NCBI GenBank assembly: GCA_035266845.1
Contig: DATFMP010000084.1
Coordinates: 34,148-98,147 of the forward strand
Direction of reading: 5' to 3'
Origin: DATFMP01 sp035266845
Lineage (GTDB): Bacteria > SAR324 > JACQKK01
Length of the DNA stretch: 64,000 nucleotides
Shown: positions 58,105 to 64,000 of the stretch, one piece after another
Numbering within the stretch: the first letter of the stretch is position 1
Layout of the letters: every line of letters starts with the position of its first letter
Made by a program: the position numbers and the translations under genes
Notes under the pieces: model-generated
Database searches by the model: none
What the model saw: the letters and a program-made list of their open reading frames with translations, nothing else
What the model was told of the DNA's origin: nothing

Positions 58105-58899
58105 TCAGGCCGGCTTGGCGGTGGAGGCTTCACCCCGGGCCTCGATATCGGCCGAGGGGGCGGGTCGCGTATCGCGCCAGAGCACAAGGTACTCGCGATT
58201 GCCGCTCTTCTTGCCCAGGATCGGCGAGGGGATCTGTCCCACGGCTTCCAGGCCCAGGCTGGCGCCCGCCTTGCGCACGTGGGCCAGCACCTCGGCGTGC
58301 ACGGCCTCATCGGTCACCCGGCCTCCGCGCCGCACGTGTTCGCGGCCGGCCTCGAACTGTGGCTTGACCAGTCCCACGATGGCGCCGCCGGGTGCCAGGA
58401 AGCGCACGGCATCCCGCAGCACCGTGGTTAGCGCGATGAAGGAGACGTCCACCACGATGAGTTGCATGGCCTCGGGCACGGCGTCCGTGGCCAGGTGGCG
58501 GATGTTGGTCCGTTCCAGCACGCGCACGGCGGGGTGGTTGCGAACCTCCCAGGCCAACTGGCCGTAGCCCACATCTACGGCGTACACGCGCGCCGCGCCT
58601 TGCAGCAGCAGGCAGTGGGTGAAGCCCCCCGTGGAGGCGCCGATGTCCATGCACACCAGTCCGGCGGGGTCCAGCGAGAAGGCCCGCAGGGCCGCCTCCA
58701 GCTTCAGACCGCCGCGGCTCACGTAGGGATGATCCTTGCCGGTTACCGCGACGTTCGCATCTTCCTCCACGCGGGCACCGGCCTTATCCGCCGGAGCATC
58801 GTTCACGCGCACCTGTCCGGCGAGGATATAGGCCTGGGCCTTCTCCCGCGTGGGAGCCAGGCCGCGTTGCACCAGCAGCTTGTCCAGGCGTTCCTTCAT
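58105..58899 (-). CDS. TlyA-family rRNA 2'-O-methyltransferase (S4 + FtsJ domains)
   Basis: A 264-aa protein. An S4 RNA-binding domain (MKERLDKLLVQRGLAPTREK) is followed by HPYVSRGGLKLEAAL and an FtsJ-type methyltransferase with SAM loop DIGASTGGFTHCLL, VVDVSFIAL and LVKPQFEAG. TlyA of mycobacteria methylates 16S and 23S rRNA at cytidines and gives capreomycin sensitivity; the proteobacterial role is less known. The start has no strong ribosome-binding site but the N-terminus is the usual one. It lies 31 bases after rseP and 17 before the acyltransferase gene. Confidence 0.92.
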   Translation of the reverse strand: MKERLDKLLVQRGLAPTREKAQAYILAGQVRVNDAPADKAGARVEEDANVAVTGKDHPYVSRGGLKLEAALRAFSLDPAGLVCMDIGASTGGFTHCLLLQGAARVYAVDVGYGQLAWEVRNHPAVRVLERTNIRHLATDAVPEAMQLIVVDVSFIALTTVLRDAVRFLAPGGAIVGLVKPQFEAGREHVRRGGRVTDEAVHAEVLAHVRKAGASLGLEAVGQIPSPILGKKSGNREYLVLWRDTRPAPSADIEARGEASTAKPA

Positions 58900-58930
58900 C
58901 GATGCGCCGTGTGACGGCGGGGGCCGGGCA

Positions 58931-60241
58931 TCAGCCGGCGCGGCCGCCGGTCACCATGTGCAGGACGTCGTTGTACGTGACGAAGAGGATGAGCAGGAGC
59001 AGCAGCGACAGGCCGATCATCTGCGTGCGCTCGCGCAGGCGGGCGCTGAGGGGGGCGCGATTGACCGTCTCGAGGCCGATCATGAACATGTGCCCGCCAT
59101 CCAGGGCCGGGATGGGCAGCAGGTTGAAGATACCCAGTTGCAGACTGATGAAGGACATCAGGAAGATGAGATCCACCGCGCCGGTGCGGGCCGCCTGGCC
59201 GATCACCACGCCGATCTTGACCGGTCCGCCCAGGGAATTCAGCGAGCCCTGCCCCGTCAGCAAGCGCCCCAGGAACACCAGCGTGCTCTCCGTCAGCCCC
59301 GTCAGGCGCTTGGTGCCCAGCACGAGGGCCTCGACGGGGTTATGCCGCACGGTGTGCATGCCCAGGGCAATGTGGATCAGCCAACGGTCGTGACCGGCAT
59401 CGAAGCGCGGTGTGACGGTATAGGTATGCTCACCGCCCTGGCGCTCCACGGTGATCTCTACCGGTCGGCCCTGTGTGGCCTGGATGGCCCCCGGCACCTC
59501 GCCCCAGGTGATGATGGACTTGCCGTTGACGGCCACGATGCGGTCACCCACCTGCATCCCCGCGGCCTGGGCCGGAGAATCCTCGCCGAACGAGCCCACC
59601 ACGGGCGGAATCACCGGCTCCCAGCCAAAGTCTCCACCGTTCATAAATGCGGTGGGATCGACCAGCAGGGTCTGCTCGTGCCCACTCCGCTCCACCTGAA
59701 ACTGGAGCCGGTCGTGGCGGATCGCCTGCTGCTCGATTGTGTCGAAGAGTTCCTTCCACGAGTGGATCGGCGCACCTTCCAGCGCAATGATGCGGTCGCC
59801 GGGCTGGAATCCGCTCTCGGCTGCCGGGGATCCCTGTTCCACGCCCGCCAGGAACGGCGGTGTGAGGCGGTAGTCCGGCGTTTGCACGCCCAGCATGTAC
59901 ACCACCGCCATCAGCAGCACGGCGGCGATGAGGTTCATGGCCGGGCCGGCCGCCAGGATGTACAGGCGCTGCAGCTTGGACTTGGCTGCGTAGTTGCGGG
60001 GGTCGTTGGGGTCCTCGTCGTCGATGTTCTGTCCGTAGAGCTTCACGTAGCCGCCCAGCGGAATCCAGGACAGCACGTACTCGGTCTCACCGATGGTCTT
60101 GCCAAAGGCCTTGGGCGGGAAGCCGATGGAGAAGCGCTCCACTCGCACACCCACATGGCGGGCAGCCAGATAGTGGCCAAGCTCGTGTACGAACACGAGG
60201 AAGCCCAGCACCAGAATGAACGAGACGACGGTGGTCAACAC
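58931..60241 (-). CDS. rseP: RIP metalloprotease RseP (site-2 protease)
   Basis: A 436-aa inner-membrane zinc protease that cleaves the transmembrane part of RseA-type anti-sigma factors and remnant signal peptides. HELGHYLAARHVGV at the N-terminus is the HExxH motif; two PDZ domains lie in the periplasmic part (LPGD-like GFQPGDRIIALEGAPI and GMQVGDRIVAVNGKSI). NLLPIPALDGGHMFMIGLE carries the third zinc ligand. The start is a GTG at 60241 that overlaps the end of dxr by 7 bases, so the two are translationally coupled. bamA, which usually follows, is replaced by tlyA. Confidence 0.95.
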   Translation of the reverse strand: MLTTVVSFILVLGFLVFVHELGHYLAARHVGVRVERFSIGFPPKAFGKTIGETEYVLSWIPLGGYVKLYGQNIDDEDPNDPRNYAAKSKLQRLYILAAGPAMNLIAAVLLMAVVYMLGVQTPDYRLTPPFLAGVEQGSPAAESGFQPGDRIIALEGAPIHSWKELFDTIEQQAIRHDRLQFQVERSGHEQTLLVDPTAFMNGGDFGWEPVIPPVVGSFGEDSPAQAAGMQVGDRIVAVNGKSIITWGEVPGAIQATQGRPVEITVERQGGEHTYTVTPRFDAGHDRWLIHIALGMHTVRHNPVEALVLGTKRLTGLTESTLVFLGRLLTGQGSLNSLGGPVKIGVVIGQAARTGAVDLIFLMSFISLQLGIFNLLPIPALDGGHMFMIGLETVNRAPLSARLRERTQMIGLSLLLLLILFVTYNDVLHMVTGGRAG

Positions 60242-61443
60242 GATGGCGTCCTGGTTTGCGCGAGTTCCGCCGCGGCGAGCTGACGGCCATAGGCGTCAGC
60301 GGCAACGGCGTCTTCGACCGTCGCGATGCGGCGCAGGAATGTTGGGGCGTCCACGCTTTCGCGTCGGGCGGTGAGGCGGTTCATCACGCCCTCTAGAATA
60401 GCTGCAATTTGCGTGAATGGGAACGCGTCGTTCAGGTACGCCTGCACCACTTCCTCGTTGGCGCCGTTCAGCGCGGCAGGCATCCCGCCACCCTGGCGCA
60501 GGGCCTCCAGGGCCAGGAAGAAGCAGGGGTAGCGTCCCTCGGAGACCTCGGCGAAGTCCAGCCGGCCCACCTTGGCCAGATCCAGGCGCGGCAGCTCCAG
60601 CGGCAGGCGCTGCGGGTGAGCCAGACAGCAAGCGATGGGCGTGCGCATGTCGGGCAGGCCCATCTGCGCGATCACCGACCCGTCCACAAACTCCACCAAA
60701 GCGTGCACGATGCTTTGGCGATGGATCAGCACGTCAATCTGCTCGGGCAGCAGGTCGAACAGCCAGCGCGCCTCGATCACTTCCAGCCCCTTGTTCATCA
60801 TGGTGGCGGAATCGATGGTGATCTTGGGCCCCATGCGCCAGTTGGGGTGGGCCAGGGCCTGCGCCTTGCTGATGCTGTGGAACGCCTCGGGTGCCAGATC
60901 GCGGAACGGCCCGCCGGAGGCCGTCAGCACGATGCGTCGCACCTGCTCGTGGGCGCTGCCGTTGATGCATTGGAAGACGGCGTTGTGCTCGCTATCCATG
61001 GGCAGCAGGGCGCTGCCGGTCTCCCGGGCGCGGGCTGTCATCAGCTCGCCAGCCAGCACCATCACCTCCTTGTTGGCGACCGAGAGCTCCTTGCCCGCAT
61101 CCACGGCGGCATAGGCAGGTCGCAGCCCCACGGCGCCCACGATGCCGGCCACCACGTGTTGCACTTCCGGTGCGGCGGCTGCCTCCAGCAGCCCTTCCAT
61201 GCCCGACAGCACGGTGGTGCGGCTCGCCACGCCCCGCTCGCGCAGGCGCTGAGCCGCTTCGGGATCATACAGCACGGCCACGCGGGGCTGGAAGCGCTCG
61301 ATCTGCTCGGCCAGCAGCGCGTCGTTGGAGTGCGCGGCCAGGGCGTGCACGCGGTAGCGATCCGGAAAGCGACCCACCACGTCCAGGGTATTGCACCCGA
61401 TGGAACCGGTGGAGCCGAGCACGGTGAGCGTCTTGGGGGTCAT
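60235..61443 (-). CDS. dxr: 1-deoxy-D-xylulose 5-phosphate reductoisomerase
   Basis: A 402-aa enzyme, first committed step of the MEP isoprenoid pathway. TLTVLGSTGSIGCNTLDV is the NADPH-binding loop, AVDAGKELSVANKEVMVLAG carries substrate contacts, LPMDSEHNAVFQ gives the metal-binding Asp and Glu, and KITIDSATMMNKGLEVIEA completes the active site. It starts 42 bases after cdsA and overlaps rseP. The order cdsA-dxr-rseP is conserved across proteobacteria. Confidence 0.96.
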   Translation of the reverse strand: MTPKTLTVLGSTGSIGCNTLDVVGRFPDRYRVHALAAHSNDALLAEQIERFQPRVAVLYDPEAAQRLRERGVASRTTVLSGMEGLLEAAAAPEVQHVVAGIVGAVGLRPAYAAVDAGKELSVANKEVMVLAGELMTARARETGSALLPMDSEHNAVFQCINGSAHEQVRRIVLTASGGPFRDLAPEAFHSISKAQALAHPNWRMGPKITIDSATMMNKGLEVIEARWLFDLLPEQIDVLIHRQSIVHALVEFVDGSVIAQMGLPDMRTPIACCLAHPQRLPLELPRLDLAKVGRLDFAEVSEGRYPCFFLALEALRQGGGMPAALNGANEEVVQAYLNDAFPFTQIAAILEGVMNRLTARRESVDAPTFLRRIATVEDAVAADAYGRQLAAAELAQTRTPSC

Positions 61444-61485
61444 GAAGGCGGGGGTTGGGGATGGCCGGGACAGCGCGCGACGGCT

Positions 61486-62406
61486 TTAGCCGCCCAGGTA
61501 GCGCAAGAGGTAGAACGACAGCGGCGCCGCCAACAGGTAGGCGTCCACGCGATCCAGCAGCCCGCCGTGACCGGGCAGGAAGTGCCCCGAATCGTCCGCA
61601 TTCGTGAGGCGCTTGATCTTGGATTCAAGCAGATCGCCCGCCTGCCCGGCAATCGCCAGCCCGGCACCCAGCAGGATCAGTCCCAGCAGGGACATCGGCA
61701 CGGGCTCGCCGCCCATCCAGAAGCGTGCCAGCACGCCCGCCAGGGCACCGCCCAGCACGCCCCCGATGGCGCCTTCCACCGTCTTGTTGGGGCTGACCCG
61801 GGGAATCAGAGGCCAGTTGCCGAAGAAGGTGCCTACCAGGTAAGCCAGGGTGTCGTTCAGCGTCAGTACGACGATTAGGAAGGCCGCGAATCCGCGTCCA
61901 CCCGGCTGCTGTACCAGCAGCCCGACATGATTGAGCAGCCAAGGCACCAGCAGCAAGCCGGCCAGCGCCACGCCCATGGTGCGCAAGGCATCGCCGCCGG
62001 GCGCCGACCGGGCGAACCAGAGCGTCCAGGCCAGGAACGCTCCGCCCACCAGCAAACCGGCATTGAGCGCGACTGGTGTGCCAACGACGCCGCCCACACC
62101 GATGGCCACTCCCGCGAAGAGCATGGGGGCCATGGGCAGCGCCGTGCCATCGCCGGTGGCGACGAGCCGCGTGTACTCGTAGACGCCGTAGACTCCCGCC
62201 GCGGCCGCTACAAGCGCCAGCACGCGCGCGGGCGCCACGGCGATGAGCAGCAGGACGACAATCAGCAGTGGTACGCCTGTCAGCACCCGCTGGGCGAGGT
62301 TGACAGCCCAGCCGCCGGATCTGCCGCTCTCCGGCAGGGCGGCGCGCGGCTCCTGCTCCAAGCGAGGTGTTTCGCCGTTGTGATCGGTCGTGGGGTCGTC
62401 GGCCAT
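61486..62406 (-). CDS. cdsA: Phosphatidate cytidylyltransferase CdsA
   Basis: A 306-aa polytopic membrane enzyme that makes CDP-diacylglycerol from CTP and phosphatidate. About seven membrane helices follow a 35-residue polar N-terminus. RVSPNKTVEGAIGGVLGG and the signature SKIKRLTNADDSGHFLPGHG with LLDRVD are visible. In that signature the usual Lys-Asp pair (KDSGH) is Asp-Asp (DDSGH), an uncommon change near the metal site. The start at 62406 follows GGAGAC. Upstream is a lipoprotein gene; uppS, normally before cdsA, is absent. Confidence 0.92.
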   Translation of the reverse strand: MADDPTTDHNGETPRLEQEPRAALPESGRSGGWAVNLAQRVLTGVPLLIVVLLLIAVAPARVLALVAAAAGVYGVYEYTRLVATGDGTALPMAPMLFAGVAIGVGGVVGTPVALNAGLLVGGAFLAWTLWFARSAPGGDALRTMGVALAGLLLVPWLLNHVGLLVQQPGGRGFAAFLIVVLTLNDTLAYLVGTFFGNWPLIPRVSPNKTVEGAIGGVLGGALAGVLARFWMGGEPVPMSLLGLILLGAGLAIAGQAGDLLESKIKRLTNADDSGHFLPGHGGLLDRVDAYLLAAPLSFYLLRYLGG

Positions 62407-62482
62407 GGTCGCTCGGGGTCTCCGTGGGGCAAATGCGGCCGTCCAACTCGGCCGCGCGGTGCAGGCAGCCGCGGATCTGGGC

Positions 62483-63094
62483 TCAGCGCAGGTAGTACTT
62501 GACCAGGCTCTTGCGCACGGCCACCACGGCCTGTGGGCTGACGCTGAACACCTGCGGTTCAATACCGTCCTGGTAGTAGACGATCTCTATGTTCTGTACC
62601 GGCCGCAGGAAGATGATGCGGATCGCCTTGCGATTCGTGACCAGCAGGCGGCTGGAGCCCAGCGCGCCTTGGACTACTGTATCCCGGCTGAACTGGTGAC
62701 CCTCTCCCACCACCGGTAGCACGGAGAAGCCGTTCTTATAGTACAGCCCCAGCAGGGCGGGCTCCACCCGTTCGGCAAACTGCCCATCCAGCACGTCCTG
62801 CTTGAGCAGGGGATTGTGCGCGACCTGATCCTCCCAGCCAAACTGGGCCGCGAGTTGCGCCAGCAATTGCGTGGGGCTGCCCGCCGGGGCGCGCTGGGCG
62901 ATCGTGTTCAGCACCCCTGCCGCGAACGGGCCTTGCGGCTGGGCCCCCTCTGCTCCCGCGGCCTGGCCGGAGCCAGCCGGGGCCTCGGCTGCCTGCGGGG
63001 CCGGCTTGCTGCCGCCGAACCAACTGCAGCCGCCGAGTCCGAGGGCCAGGGCCAGGGCCAGCAACGAGATGGCGATTGCCCGCGAATGCCTCAT
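62483..63094 (-). CDS. Putative lipoprotein of unknown function
   Basis: A 203-aa protein with a lipoprotein signal (RHSRAIAISLLALALALG, lipobox LGLGGC). A Gly/Ala/Pro-rich linker of about 40 residues is followed by a compact C-terminal domain of about 130 residues (LLAQLAAQFGWEDQVAHNPL, VLPVVGEGHQFSRDTV, IRIIFLRPVQNIEIVYY). I do not recognise the domain. It is the first gene of a minus-strand run with cdsA, dxr and rseP (gap to cdsA 76 bases), so an envelope role is likely. The ATG at 63094 gives the shortest clean signal peptide. Confidence 0.65.
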   Translation of the reverse strand: MRHSRAIAISLLALALALGLGGCSWFGGSKPAPQAAEAPAGSGQAAGAEGAQPQGPFAAGVLNTIAQRAPAGSPTQLLAQLAAQFGWEDQVAHNPLLKQDVLDGQFAERVEPALLGLYYKNGFSVLPVVGEGHQFSRDTVVQGALGSSRLLVTNRKAIRIIFLRPVQNIEIVYYQDGIEPQVFSVSPQAVVAVRKSLVKYYLR

Positions 63095-63464
63095 CAATGG
63101 TCCCAAGCCCAGGCGGGAAGTGCCGGCCACGCACCTTGCGCCGCCGGTGAAGCCGCTCCATGTTACTCTCGCCGGGCGCCGGGCGGCAATCCCTTTGCCT
63201 GCGTGGTCACTGTGGCAGTGTGAGCCCGGTACCGGCGAGGTGCCGCCGCAACCGCGTCACTCAACTGCCCGGGCCGCCGTGGCGCCGTGGATCGGCTCTC
63301 GCGCCGGTCATGGTGCATTTGCGCCGGTGCGTCTTGTGCATGGGAGGCTCGGGTATCCCATTGGACGGCGGCCCCAACTGTGTTGTAGACTACCAACCGT
63401 CACGTGACCCCTTTCCTTCAGGACACTCCGACAGACCTGTTGCGGCTGCGGACCTGGCCAATTG
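63095..63464. other. 370-base divergent intergenic region
   Basis: The stretch separates the minus-strand lipoprotein gene from the carboxyltransferase gene at the window end, so both promoters should be here. Frames are open but show no family match. I found no hairpin or promoter worth listing with confidence. Confidence 0.35.
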
Positions 63465-64000
63465 ATGCGGAAATCAAATCCTCGACAGCGGCTGACCTTC
63501 GTTGAGGCCGAACGCATTGCCAGTGACTATTCCCTGGCAAGCGGCCGACCCCACCCGTACTTCAGCGAAAGCAGCTTGGCGGGTGTGCTCTCGCCGGGCG
63601 AGATCAAGCAGCAGATCCGCCGTCTGCGCAAACTGTCCGTGGACGACTACATCCGCGAGACGGTCAATCCCTCCGAGAATCCCAAGCGCAAGAGCGCGCC
63701 AGACCTGATCCGGCAACTGGGTGGGACAATCATCCAGGAGATCCAGGAGGGCCCGCTGTACCTGGCGGAGATGAACTTCACCTGGCGGGGGCGGCAGCGC
63801 CGGCTGGTGATGCTCGCGCAGAACCGCAAGAGCAAGAATGGCGTGTGGTCGCCCCAGCACCATACGCGGGCTGCTCAGCTGATCCGCTTCTACTCCGCCC
63901 ACGGCATGCCGCTGGTGTGCTTTATCGATACGCCGGGTGCCGACGCGGGCGAGGAGGCCAACCGCCACAACCAGGCCCACACGATCTCCAACCTCATCAC
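63465..64000 (+). CDS. Carboxyltransferase-domain protein (AccA-like), N-terminal part
   Basis: The first 178 codons of a gene cut by the window end, starting at ATG 63465. The crotonase-like carboxyltransferase fold of acetyl-CoA carboxylase alpha subunits is seen in LVMLAQNRKSKNGVWSP, then HTRAAQLIRFYSAHG and MPLVCFIDTPGADAGEEANR, where FIDTPGA is a family hallmark. The N-terminus (RLTFVEAERIASDYSL, LRKLSVDDYIRE) is not that of E. coli AccA, so it may be a paralogue acting on another acyl-CoA. Its ribosome-binding site is weak, and it is divergent from the lipoprotein gene. Confidence 0.72.
   Translation, partial: MRKSNPRQRLTFVEAERIASDYSLASGRPHPYFSESSLAGVLSPGEIKQQIRRLRKLSVDDYIRETVNPSENPKRKSAPDLIRQLGGTIIQEIQEGPLYLAEMNFTWRGRQRRLVMLAQNRKSKNGVWSPQHHTRAAQLIRFYSAHGMPLVCFIDTPGADAGEEANRHNQAHTISNLI

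Overview
The window is GC-rich bacterial chromosome, densely packed on both strands. No rRNA, confident tRNA, insertion sequence, prophage or CRISPR array was seen. The organism is Gram-negative: it has lpxA, an LpxL/HtrB-type acyltransferase, lptE, rseP and several lipoprotein or signal-peptide genes. HslVU, RlmE, and the orders rplY-pth-rpsF-rpsR-rplI-dnaB and cdsA-dxr-rseP fit Proteobacteria, most likely a GC-rich gammaproteobacterium. That placement is inferred from gene content, not from a tree. Some genes have the look of other lineages: a fungal/Bacteroidetes-type ketol-acid reductoisomerase, a eukaryote/archaea-like Ham1 pyrophosphatase, and a TlyA methyltransferase.

Layout. 0-4 kb: cut dihydroorotase, Ham1, a short prepilin peptidase, a DUF465 protein and a ComEC without its metallo-beta-lactamase domain. 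4-7 kb: korA-korB, a two-subunit 2-oxoacid:ferredoxin oxidoreductase closed by a clear terminator. 7-12.4 kb: rlmE, a LOG protein, larC, a PilZ protein, hslV-hslU. 12.4-16.5 kb: an amidase and a D-aminoacylase in one minus-strand unit, then a family 4 uracil-DNA glycosylase. 16.5-20.7 kb: a gene-poor stretch, an exported HEAT-repeat protein, a gamma-glutamylcyclotransferase and a REC-histidine kinase. 20.7-28.9 kb: aminopeptidase P, ilvC, acnA and a large unknown protein. 29-34 kb: a class V aminotransferase-like enzyme behind a large palindrome, a double-hotdog protein, an HDAC-like hydrolase and an exported collagen/pentapeptide protein. 34-40 kb: a gamma carbonic anhydrase, livGFHM and a convergent substrate-binding gene. 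40-46 kb: enoyl-CoA hydratase, hemE, a tiny basic protein followed by an elaborate hairpin, a cyclase, a BtuF-like protein and mreB. 46-54 kb: a DsbA-fold isomerase, argJ and lpxA, then rplY to dnaB and a lone fliN. 54-64 kb: an alpha/beta hydrolase with a long disordered tail, a HAD protein, lptE, and the minus-strand envelope operon (lipoprotein, cdsA, dxr, rseP, tlyA, lpxL-like). A carboxyltransferase gene is cut by the window end.

Most of this is ordinary core metabolism, translation and envelope biogenesis. KorAB and AcnA belong to the TCA cycle, the liv genes to amino-acid or amide uptake, and the D-aminoacylase/amidase pair to scavenging of modified amino acids. The best places for something new are the 26.9-33.9 kb block, the small gene and structured RNA at 42.3-42.6 kb, the dyads in front of hslV, and the orphan proteins with odd architectures (FliN-like, alpha/beta hydrolase, pentapeptide). 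I saw no clear candidate for a complete new defence or mobile system.
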